From NCBI GenBank assembly GCA_016302015.1, contig JAEDOJ010000107.1, positions 1 to 5,609 on the forward strand: DNA of 5,609 bases. The letters are read 5' to 3'. The notes beneath the pieces are model-generated. The model was not told where the DNA came from. It searched no databases and worked only from the letters and a program-made list of their open reading frames with translations. The stretch is from Oscillospiraceae bacterium. Lineage in GTDB: Bacteria; Bacillota_A; Clostridia; Oscillospirales; Oscillospiraceae. This document shows, one piece after another, positions 1-5,581 of this stretch. The position numbers and the translations under genes are program-made. Positions within the stretch are counted from its first letter, which is position 1. Each line of letters starts with the position of its first letter.

Positions 1-321
1 GACTCCGGCACGGATATCGCTGATCTCCTGCTTCCCCGCTTCCGTCAGCCGAACCACCACCTGCCGGTTGTCTCCGGGATCGTCACAGCGCAGAATCAGC
101 CCCTTCTCCTCCATGTGGTTCAGAAGGCTGGCGATCCGTGCCGTACTCACGGACATCTTTTCACTCAGTTCCTTGGGATGAATCACCGTTTCGTGGGTGT
201 ACAGATAATTCAGGACAAACAGCTCCCCGTGCCGCATCCGGGACAACTGCTGACTGGCGGGAACCTGAAGCAGCTCCGCCTGAACGCTGAGCAACTGAGC
301 CGCCAGGTCTGTATAATCCAT
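1..321 (-). CDS. MarR-family transcriptional regulator (C-terminus cut off by window edge)
   Basis: I read 107 codons without a stop, running off the left edge of the window. The protein begins MDYTDLAAQLLSV. Residues about 30-100 form a MarR-type winged helix-turn-helix: an N-terminal helix with RMRHGELFVLNYL, a helix-turn-helix around PKELSEKMSVSTARIASLLNHM (first part of it), then EEKGLI and a wing with D80-D81-P82-G83-D84-N85-R86-Q87. The D-x-R in the wing is the usual MarR DNA-contact signature. MarR proteins are about 140-150 residues, so some 35-45 residues, mainly the C-terminal dimerisation helix, are missing. The ATG is preceded by AGAGAGG at 330-336. The gene follows the citrate synthase stop by 34 bases with no promoter or terminator visible, so it is probably the third gene of the same transcript. 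It shares little obvious sequence with the other MarR gene here beyond the fold. Ligand and targets are unknown. Confidence 0.9.
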   Translation of the reverse strand, partial: MDYTDLAAQLLSVQAELLQVPASQQLSRMRHGELFVLNYLYTHETVIHPKELSEKMSVSTARIASLLNHMEEKGLILRCDDPGDNRQVVVRLTEAGKQEISDIRAGV

Positions 322-329
322 AAGGTGCG

Positions 330-336
330 CCTCTCT
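330..336 (-). promoter_or_regulatory. Ribosome binding site of the partial MarR gene
   Basis: AGAGAGG (minus strand) lies 8 bases before the ATG at 319-321. It is weaker than the other sites in the window but supports this start. It sits in the 34-base gap after the citrate synthase stop. Confidence 0.55.
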
Positions 337-355
337 TCTATTTGGGTATCTCTGG

Positions 356-1705
356 TTATTCAGAGCTTCCTTTCGCTTCCCGTACTTCCATCACGCTCAT
401 ATAGGCCGGGCGGATAATCTTGTCCATGCAGATCAGTTCCTCGATGCGGTGGGCGCTCCAGCCCACGATTCTTGCCACGGCAAACATTGCGGTGTACAGT
501 TCCAGCGGAATCCCCAGCATATCGTAGACAAAGCCGCTGTAGAAGTCCACATTGGGGCTGACGCCCTTGTAGATCCGCCGGTTCTGGGCAATGAGCTGTG
601 GCGCCAGCTCCTCCACATTTTCATACAACGCCAGATCCTCTTCCCGACCCTTTTCCGCCGCCAGCTTTTTCACATACCCCCGGAACACCCGTTCCCGGGG
701 ATCGGACAGCGAGTATATGGCGTGACCCATGCCGTAGATCAGACCCTTGCGATCAAAGGCCTCCTTCTTGATGATCCTGTTCAGATAGTCCTGCAGACCC
801 TCCCTGTCCCCGGGATCGCTGACGTGGGAGCGGATGTCCGCCATCATTTCCATCACCTTGATGTTGGCTCCGCCGTGCTTGGGGCCTTTCAGGGAGGACA
901 TGGCGGCAGCAATGGTGGAATAGGTGTCGGAGCCGGAGGAGGTGACCACCCGGGTGGTGAAGGTGGAGTTGTTACCGCCGCCGTGCTCCATGTGCAGGAT
1001 CAGAGCGGTATCCAGCACCTTGGCTTCGGTTGCGGTGTACTGCTTGTCCGGGCGCAGCATCATCAGAAGATTCTCGGCGGTGGATAAGGCCGGGTCGGGA
1101 CGGTGTATGATCATGCTGTCCAGATTCTCGGAGTAGTTATAGGCGTGGTAGCCGTAGACCGCCAGCAGCGGAAATTCTCCGATGAGCTGAATGCACTGCC
1201 GCAGAGAATTGCATACGCTGGTATCCGTCGCCCGGTCGTCATAGGAGGCCAGAGTCAGAATGCTTCGGGTCATGGAATTCATAATGTCCCCGGTGGGCGC
1301 CTTCATGATCACATCCCGGGTGAAATTTGCGGGCAGTCTTCGGCAGTTGCCGATCAGATCCCGGAATTCCGCAGCCGCCCCGTCGTCCGGCAGCTGACCC
1401 ATCAGCAGCAGATATGCCACCTTTTCATAGCCCAGCTCGTTCTCTCCCAGACCGTTGATCAGCTCCTCCACCTGATACCCCCGGTACCACAGCTTCCCGT
1501 GGTCAGGCTCTTTTTTTCCGTCCACAATCCGGGCGGCACTGATCTTGGAAACGTTGGTCAGACCGGCCAGAACACCGTTGCCCTTCTCGTCCCGGAGGCC
1601 CTTCTTTACCCCGTATTCCTCGTACAGTCGGGGGGCGATATAGTCATTCCCCCGGCATACCTCCTCCATTTTTTGGACATAGTCATTCAATCTGTTCAGA
1701 TCCAT
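356..1705 (-). CDS. gltA: Citrate synthase (Si type), citrate/2-methylcitrate synthase family
   Basis: This 449-residue protein should condense oxaloacetate with acetyl-CoA to citrate in the cytoplasm. Family signatures are in order: H241 in MEHGGGNNSTF (equivalent to pig His274), GPKHGGAN at 274-281, H328 in GMGHAIY (pig His320), R337 in SDPR (pig Arg329, citrate binding), D387 in NVDFYSG (pig Asp375) and R412 in ARIVGW (pig Arg401). The whole catalytic set is therefore present. At 449 residues it is longer than CitZ-type bacterial enzymes (about 370-430); the extra length is mostly an N-terminal segment of about 50 residues before the conserved core, a form I associate with clostridial members. 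I chose the ATG at 1703-1705 because a perfect AAGGAGG lies 8 bases upstream; an in-frame TTG at 1723 would lie upstream of that site. The start overlaps the upstream MarR gene by 23 bases, implying translational coupling. A methylcitrate synthase role cannot be excluded, but no prp genes are visible. The symbol reflects the reaction, not proven orthology. Confidence 0.93.
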   Translation of the reverse strand: MDLNRLNDYVQKMEEVCRGNDYIAPRLYEEYGVKKGLRDEKGNGVLAGLTNVSKISAARIVDGKKEPDHGKLWYRGYQVEELINGLGENELGYEKVAYLLLMGQLPDDGAAAEFRDLIGNCRRLPANFTRDVIMKAPTGDIMNSMTRSILTLASYDDRATDTSVCNSLRQCIQLIGEFPLLAVYGYHAYNYSENLDSMIIHRPDPALSTAENLLMMLRPDKQYTATEAKVLDTALILHMEHGGGNNSTFTTRVVTSSGSDTYSTIAAAMSSLKGPKHGGANIKVMEMMADIRSHVSDPGDREGLQDYLNRIIKKEAFDRKGLIYGMGHAIYSLSDPRERVFRGYVKKLAAEKGREEDLALYENVEELAPQLIAQNRRIYKGVSPNVDFYSGFVYDMLGIPLELYTAMFAVARIVGWSAHRIEELICMDKIIRPAYMSVMEVREAKGSSE

Positions 1706-2165
1706 CCTCAGTTCCTCCTTCAAAGGCTTCGTCCATTATTTTCCCCAGCGTTTTCATCTGCTGCAGCAGGTGCGTCAGATTCTCCCTGCCAAATTCGGCA
1801 GCGACACGGGTATAGTACCCGGTCAAAAGCGCCTCCTGCCGCGCCATGGCCTGCCGGCCGGAATCGGTGATTACCAGGTAGGTGCCGTCGTTTCCCTTGC
1901 CGTCATGGGACCATTGAACAAGACCCCGTTCCTTCAGCCCGCCTGCCAGACCGGAAAGTCTGGACATGGGCAGCTCCAGCCGCCGGGACAAATCCTTCAG
2001 GTAGACTCTGCCCTGATCCGAAGCGGTTTGCGTCACGCCGTACAGCAGAATATACTCCGGTATGCTCAGTTGGGTAAACAGACTCCGGTTCTTGTCCCGG
2101 TTCAGCAGATGGGTTTGAAGCGTAAGCTCATAGGCCAGCTTGGAAATTTCCGTATTCTCCTGCAT
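1683..2165 (-). CDS. MarR-like winged-helix transcriptional regulator
   Basis: The protein has 160 residues, the usual MarR length. An N-terminal helix (about 1-30) and a helix around TQLSIPEYILLYGVTQ lead into a winged helix-turn-helix at about 55-103: VYLKDLSRRLELPMSRLSGL, then LKERGLVQWSHDGKGNDGTYLVITDSGRQAM. A long C-terminal helix (about 105-147) would form the dimer interface, and an acidic tail (EGGTEDGSEQIE) ends the protein. The wing reads DGKGNDGTYL and lacks the D-x-R typical of MarR, so this is a divergent member. I chose the ATG at 2163-2165, with AAAGGAG 8 bases upstream, over an in-frame TTG at 2183. It is the first gene after a strong promoter with a palindrome across the transcription start, the normal layout of an autorepressed MarR gene, and it overlaps the citrate synthase gene by 23 bases. 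Control of the citrate synthase is the obvious inferred role; the ligand is unknown. Confidence 0.88.
   Translation of the reverse strand: MQENTEISKLAYELTLQTHLLNRDKNRSLFTQLSIPEYILLYGVTQTASDQGRVYLKDLSRRLELPMSRLSGLAGGLKERGLVQWSHDGKGNDGTYLVITDSGRQAMARQEALLTGYYTRVAAEFGRENLTHLLQQMKTLGKIMDEAFEGGTEDGSEQIE
1714..1720 (-). promoter_or_regulatory. Ribosome binding site of citrate synthase, inside the marR gene
   Basis: AAGGAGG on the minus strand, a perfect Shine-Dalgarno, is 8 bases from the ATG at 1703-1705. It lies within the last codons of the upstream MarR gene, so ribosomes finishing that gene can restart here. It decides the start: the alternative TTG at 1721-1723 lies upstream of this site and has no site of its own. 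Confidence 0.88.
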
Positions 2166-2173
2166 GGAAGTCG

Positions 2174-2180
2174 CTCCTTT
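2174..2180 (-). promoter_or_regulatory. Ribosome binding site of the first MarR gene
   Basis: AAAGGAG on the minus strand lies 8 bases before the ATG at 2163-2165. It rules out the in-frame TTG at 2181-2183, which lies upstream of it and inside the promoter-proximal leader. Confidence 0.8.
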
Positions 2181-2183
2181 CAA

Positions 2184-2204
2184 TTAGCTAACATTGTTAG
2201 TTAG
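2184..2204. promoter_or_regulatory. Palindromic operator, probably for the MarR regulator
   Basis: The core is a perfect inverted repeat, CTAAC-ATT-GTTAG at 2188-2200. The symmetry continues outward imperfectly (TTAG on the left, TTAG with one extra match on the right) to about 21 bases. It abuts and slightly overlaps the -10 box (2203-2208) and covers the predicted transcription start near 2196. MarR dimers are known to bind AT-rich palindromes of about 16-22 bases placed this way, blocking polymerase. Assignment to the adjacent MarR gene is inference from position. Confidence 0.72.
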
Positions 2205-2231
2205 TATAGTCCAAAAAAAGGAAAAAGTCAA
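2203..2231 (-). promoter_or_regulatory. Near-consensus vegetative promoter of the marR-citrate synthase unit
   Basis: On the minus strand, TTGACT (2226-2231) is followed after exactly 17 bases by TATACT (2203-2208). Each box has five of six consensus bases. The spacer contains a run of seven T. The predicted start is near 2196, giving a leader of about 31 bases that includes the palindrome and the AAAGGAG site. The -35 box begins 28 bases after the stop codon of the NlpC/P60 gene. Confidence 0.85.
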
Positions 2232-2259
2232 TGGAAACGGAGCGTGTGTTACAAAAACT

Positions 2260-3078
2260 TCAAAAATAGCTGCCCACTTTTGTGAGGCTGTTCCGCAGAT
2301 CCTCCCGGAAATCCCCATCTCCGGGGTTCAGGGAATTGACGGCAAAGCCGTCGTCTCCGGCTCTGCCGGTGCTGTGGCAAAACCGCCCCTGTCCCAGATA
2401 CATGGCCACATGGCCGGGGAAAAACAACAGATCTCCGGGCTTTGCGGCTTCGGCGGGAATTTCCCGAATGGGAAAGCCCTCCCGAATGTCGGCGTCCCGA
2501 TAGATGAGAATGCCGCAGAGCATATATGCCATGGACACCAGCCCGGAGCAATCGATCCCCATGGGAGATTTGCCGCCCCAGCGATAGTGCGTGCCCTGAT
2601 AGGACATGGCGGCGTCCACCAGCGCCTGTCTCAGCACAGCCTCATCGCAGGACAGAGGGACGGAATAGAGGTCCGACAGGACGCTCTCCGGCAGGAAACC
2701 GGTGCGGCCGTCCGCCAGCTTCACCTGCTGCCAGCCATCCTCCGGCTGACCCAGAGGACAGACAACGCCGCCCCGGGGAAGGGTGGTCAGAATCCAGCCC
2801 TGTACATCAGGCACGGAGAGAATGTCGCAGAAATTTTTATTGCGTATGACTTTTTTCGGCTGAGACTCCCAATAGGAGACGGCTTTCTCGTCAATGCGGA
2901 GATTTTCCCCGGAAACCATGCCCTCATAGCGGTAGTGGGTGCGTACCCGGTACCACCCGGGAGCAGCCTCCTCCAAAAGCTCCACTATCATGCCGTGGAG
3001 CGCCTCATCCACCAGCGTGCTTTCCCGGGCGGGGGCAGCCAGCATAGGGCAAACCGGAGAAATCACAATTCCTTTCAT
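2260..3078 (-). CDS. NlpC/P60 cysteine peptidase with two SH3b domains, YkfC-like
   Basis: This 272-residue protein has two SH3b-like domains (about 3-62 and 85-136) and a C-terminal NlpC/P60 domain (about 148-272). The catalytic residues are visible: C177 in GIDCSGL, H223 in PGHVAMYLG and H235 in RFCHSTG as the third polar residue. YRWGGKSPMG just before the cysteine is typical of the family. R194-D195-A196, 17-19 residues after the cysteine, matches the RDA segment of YkfC-type enzymes, whose Asp, as I recall, recognises a free peptide N-terminus. Such enzymes cut the gamma-D-Glu to diamino-acid bond of freed L-Ala-gamma-D-Glu muropeptides. There is no signal peptide or membrane segment, so it should act in the cytoplasm, fitting recycling rather than wall hydrolysis. 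ATG at 3076-3078 has AAAGGAG 10 bases upstream and overlaps the preceding stop in an ATGA (4 bases). Family call is sure; exact substrate is inferred. Confidence 0.92.
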   Translation of the reverse strand: MKGIVISPVCPMLAAPARESTLVDEALHGMIVELLEEAAPGWYRVRTHYRYEGMVSGENLRIDEKAVSYWESQPKKVIRNKNFCDILSVPDVQGWILTTLPRGGVVCPLGQPEDGWQQVKLADGRTGFLPESVLSDLYSVPLSCDEAVLRQALVDAAMSYQGTHYRWGGKSPMGIDCSGLVSMAYMLCGILIYRDADIREGFPIREIPAEAAKPGDLLFFPGHVAMYLGQGRFCHSTGRAGDDGFAVNSLNPGDGDFREDLRNSLTKVGSYF

Positions 3079-3878
3079 CTTGGGGTGTCTCCTTTCATTT
3101 CATCATATACCATCCGGGACAGTTGTCCGATCAGCCGGTTCTGGTGGGGCTGACCGTCCAAAGCAGGGCCGTCCCAGGTGAAAATTCCCAAAAAATAGGG
3201 GCGGTTTTTCAGCAGAAAGATTCCCGCATCGTGATTCAGGTGATCAAGTCCACCGGGCTTGTGCAGGAGAACCACCGGGTCGGGAATATAACGCTGCAGG
3301 CCGTGGGTAAAGCGGCAGCGGGAGAGAAAGTCCATCGCCATGTCCCGCAGGGACTGATTCAGAATTTTTCCCCGGTACAGCATGGAGAAGAGGCGGTACT
3401 GGTCCACAGGAGAGGTAAAGTTTTCCTGTCCCCGGGCTGCGGCCTGAGCATCCAGCATTTTTCTCTGAAGACAGGTCTGGGTCAGACCGACTTCCTGACA
3501 ATAGCGGTTGATCCGGTCAAAGCCCAGCAGGGAAATCACGGCGTTGGCGGCGGTATTATCGCTGGAAGCGATCATCCAATACAGCATTTCCCAGAGGCTG
3601 GCTCCGTCCTGCCGGTAATTCGGCTCAAAAACCTCCGTATCGTCGCAAAAATCCCCGGGGGAAATGGGAACCGTCTGGGTCAGAGACAGCCTTCCCTCCA
3701 TCACCGCCTGCAAGGCACAGCACAGAACAGGCACCTTGATGGTGGAGGCGGCAACCACACGGGAGCTTTCCCGAATGGCGGCAACCGGGCTATCATTGGT
3801 AAGATCTACGCAGAAAAGTGCGGTTTTCGCCGGAAACGCATCCATAACCCCTTCCAGACGTTGGGTCAGGTTTTCCAT
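3075..3878 (-). CDS. Class A beta-lactamase-like serine hydrolase
   Basis: This 267-residue protein has the active-site motifs of the serine beta-lactamase/PBP fold: S45-T-I-K48 (nucleophile and base), S106-D107-N108, and H206-K207-P208-G209-G210 at the place of KTG. Residues 140-160 (KMLDAQAAARGQENFTSPVD) correspond to the end of an omega loop, but the E-x-x-L-N motif carrying the deacylating Glu166 of true class A beta-lactamases is not seen. Real antibiotic hydrolysis is therefore unlikely; a peptidase, esterase or amidase is more plausible. There is no signal peptide, which is odd because most relatives are exported. I chose the ATG at 3876-3878, with AAAGGAGG 7 bases upstream; the open frame continues much further upstream but only as a shadow of the amidohydrolase gene. 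It overlaps that gene by 13 bases and the NlpC/P60 gene by 4, so the three are probably one coupled operon. Confidence 0.88.
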   Translation of the reverse strand: MENLTQRLEGVMDAFPAKTALFCVDLTNDSPVAAIRESSRVVAASTIKVPVLCCALQAVMEGRLSLTQTVPISPGDFCDDTEVFEPNYRQDGASLWEMLYWMIASSDNTAANAVISLLGFDRINRYCQEVGLTQTCLQRKMLDAQAAARGQENFTSPVDQYRLFSMLYRGKILNQSLRDMAMDFLSRCRFTHGLQRYIPDPVVLLHKPGGLDHLNHDAGIFLLKNRPYFLGIFTWDGPALDGQPHQNRLIGQLSRMVYDEMKGDTPR

Positions 3879-5485
3879 TTCTCGTCCTCCTTTCCTCTGA
3901 TATGGCTGAAACGGCCGCCCACCATGGTATAGTCCACCTGCAGGGTTCTGATCTCCTCCGGCGGCACGGCGAAAATATCCCGATCCAGCACCACCAAATC
4001 CGCCAGCTTCCCGACTTCCAGCGTGCCCAACTCCTGTGCCGCTCCCGCCAGCTTCGCCGGAGTGGAAGTATACATGGTCACAGCCTGCTCCACGGTGAGT
4101 TTTTCCTCCGGCATCCAGACACCCCCAGCTCCCGGACGGTTGACGGCACAGTGGATGCCCCACAGGGGTGAAAAACCCTCCACCGGTGCATCCGAGCCGC
4201 CGCCCACCGGAACGCCGCAGTCCAGCAGGGTCTTCCAGGCATAGCTTTCCCCAATGCGGTCTCCCACCCGCTTTTCGGCGATGGGCGAATCGGTGGGGAC
4301 GAAGGGCGGCTGCACATCCGCACCCATTCCCAGAGCCGCCATACGGCGGTAGAGCGCCATATCTCCAAACTGGCAATGCACCACTCTATGGCACAGGGGC
4401 CTGGGAGCCGCCCCCATGGCCTTCTCCACGGCATTGACGAATTGCTGGCAGGCACCGTCACCGATGCAATGACAGGCGACCTGCAAATCATGGCTGTGAC
4501 AGAGGGAAACCATCTCATCCAGCTCCTGCTGGGTATAGACCGGTATACCCCGGGTCTCCGGGGCGTCGCTGTAGGGCGACCGGAGGTAGGCGGTTCTGGC
4601 GCCCAGACTGCCGTCAGCAATCAGTTTGATGTTGCACAGGCGAAGCCATTCGTCCCCGTCGCCACTGCGAAGCCCGGCTTCCGTCACCGCCGCCAACTGG
4701 GCAGGCCGTGGCGCTTCCCATTCCTCAAACAGGCGCAGAGGACAGGCTTCCCGGTTCGCAAGAGCCCAGAACGCCGCTTTCAGCACCGGCCAATCCGTTC
4801 CCTCCGGCCCAAGATCATCGCTGTGAAGGCTGGTCAGACCCACGGCGGCCATACGCCTCCCGGTCTCGTCCACCAGCCGCTCCACCTGTCGCCGGGTCAG
4901 CCGGGGCGCCGCCTGCTTCAGCCGATCCAATGCGGCTTCCCGCACCACCCCGGTAAGCTGACCACGGGCATCCCGATCCAGTTCCCCGCCGGGGATGTAG
5001 GTGCTTTCGTCAAAGCCTGCCAGCTCAAAGGCCTTGGCATTTCCGGCTCCCACATGACCGCAGACCCGATCCAGCACCACAGGATACTCCCGGGAGATGG
5101 CCTCCGCCACCGCCCCATCCGGCAAAACCGGCGGGTCAAACAGATTCTGGTCAAAGCCGTAGCCGATGATCCACTCCCCATCCTCCAGCCGGTGGGTGGC
5201 GACATAGTCCCGGCCATGGGCGATCAGCTCCGCCTCAGATCGGACGCCTCTCAGATCCAGCCGGTGAAAGCTAAGCGCCGTCAGCAGCAGATGCATATGG
5301 CTGTCGGCAAAGCCGGGAAGGACGCACCGCCCTTGCAGATCGATGCACCGGGTATCCGGCTTGCGAAACGCCAGCGCCGCTTCATCCGTGCCCACCAGCG
5401 CAATACGGCTGCCGTGGACAGCAATTGCGGACGCCGTCTCTCCTGCCATGGTGTGAACCACACCGTGATAAAAAATCGTATCCAT
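3866..5485 (-). CDS. Metal-dependent amidohydrolase, YtcJ/Amidohydro_3 type
   Basis: This 539-residue protein has the usual length and architecture of YtcJ-like amidohydrolases: a small beta-sandwich from both ends (about 1-55 and 480-530) around a TIM-barrel. The metal-site signatures are in order: H63-x-H65 in GFADSHMHL, K287 in NIKLIADGSLGARTAYL (the lysine expected to be carbamylated), H339 in VACHCIGDGA, H370 in VVHCQF and D432 in GGGSDAPVEGFSPLWGI. The C-terminal LGTLEVGKLADLVVLDRD is the standard family ending. Relatives hydrolyse amide or N-acyl bonds of small molecules (for example N-substituted formamide deformylase), but substrates are poorly predictable. No signal peptide is present, so it is probably cytoplasmic. 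The ATG at 5483-5485 has GGAG 6 bases upstream and an in-frame TAG just before it, so no longer start exists. It is the first gene of a three-gene unit. Family call is firm; substrate unknown. Confidence 0.93.
   Translation of the reverse strand: MDTIFYHGVVHTMAGETASAIAVHGSRIALVGTDEAALAFRKPDTRCIDLQGRCVLPGFADSHMHLLLTALSFHRLDLRGVRSEAELIAHGRDYVATHRLEDGEWIIGYGFDQNLFDPPVLPDGAVAEAISREYPVVLDRVCGHVGAGNAKAFELAGFDESTYIPGGELDRDARGQLTGVVREAALDRLKQAAPRLTRRQVERLVDETGRRMAAVGLTSLHSDDLGPEGTDWPVLKAAFWALANREACPLRLFEEWEAPRPAQLAAVTEAGLRSGDGDEWLRLCNIKLIADGSLGARTAYLRSPYSDAPETRGIPVYTQQELDEMVSLCHSHDLQVACHCIGDGACQQFVNAVEKAMGAAPRPLCHRVVHCQFGDMALYRRMAALGMGADVQPPFVPTDSPIAEKRVGDRIGESYAWKTLLDCGVPVGGGSDAPVEGFSPLWGIHCAVNRPGAGGVWMPEEKLTVEQAVTMYTSTPAKLAGAAQELGTLEVGKLADLVVLDRDIFAVPPEEIRTLQVDYTMVGGRFSHIRGKEDEKWKT
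3886..3893 (-). promoter_or_regulatory. Ribosome binding site of the serine hydrolase, inside the amidohydrolase gene
   Basis: AAAGGAGG on the minus strand lies 7 bases before the ATG at 3876-3878 and sits in the last codons of the amidohydrolase gene. It fixes the start of the serine hydrolase and rejects the long upstream extension of its open frame. Confidence 0.85.
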
Positions 5486-5514
5486 ATTCTACTCCGGTCT
5501 TTGGGTGGATTTGT

Positions 5515-5540
5515 GGGACAGGCGCCGATGCGCTCCTCCC
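5515..5540 (-). promoter_or_regulatory. Possible leader hairpin over an SD-like stretch
   Basis: In the predicted transcript, GGGA at the 5' side pairs with UCCC at the 3' side, and inside them GCGC pairs with GCGC around an AUCG loop; a G-U pair and two single mismatches lie between. GGGAGGAG (5533-5540), a strong SD-like sequence with no start codon within reach, is folded into the 5' arm. The fold was judged by eye and may be too weak to matter. Confidence 0.3.
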
Positions 5541-5552
5541 TTTATTGCTTCT

Positions 5553-5581
5553 ATTTTAGTACGAAATCCACAAAATGTATA
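5553..5581 (-). promoter_or_regulatory. Probable promoter of the amidohydrolase unit
   Basis: On the minus strand TATACA (5576-5581) and TAAAAT (5553-5558) are separated by exactly 17 bases. They match four and five of six consensus bases. An AT-rich tract with a run of seven T at about 5583-5600 lies just upstream of the -35 box and could act as an UP element. The predicted start is near 5546, giving a leader of about 60 bases. Confidence 0.55.

Noticed and set aside
449..1087. Plus-strand open frames opposite citrate synthase, including 449-1087 and 1103-1870
   Set aside because: Low-complexity G/H/V/Q-rich translations opposite a well-conserved enzyme; no ribosome binding site or family resemblance.
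1706..1723. TTG start for citrate synthase at 1723
   Set aside because: The only good ribosome binding site lies downstream of this TTG and is correctly spaced from the ATG at 1703-1705.
2166..2183. TTG start for the first MarR gene at 2183
   Set aside because: It lies before the AAAGGAG site, which is correctly spaced for the ATG at 2163-2165, and close to the predicted transcription start.
2209..2225. T-run in the minus strand as a rho-independent terminator of the hydrolase unit
   Set aside because: No GC-rich hairpin precedes it, and it falls exactly in the 17-base spacer of a near-consensus promoter.
2194..3153. A 319-codon open frame on the plus strand opposite the NlpC/P60 gene
   Set aside because: Shadow of the motif-bearing NlpC/P60 gene; its start lies inside the operator and promoter of the opposite strand, with no recognisable domain.
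3075..3878. Antibiotic-resistance beta-lactamase
   Set aside because: No signal peptide, no E-x-x-L-N omega-loop motif, and HKPGG replaces KTG; the context is a hydrolase operon, not a resistance locus.
3879..4376. N-terminal extension of the serine hydrolase frame by about 166 codons
   Set aside because: The extension is G/A/R/H-rich and wholly inside the amidohydrolase gene in another frame; a strong AAAGGAGG and ATG at 3876-3878 give the natural start.
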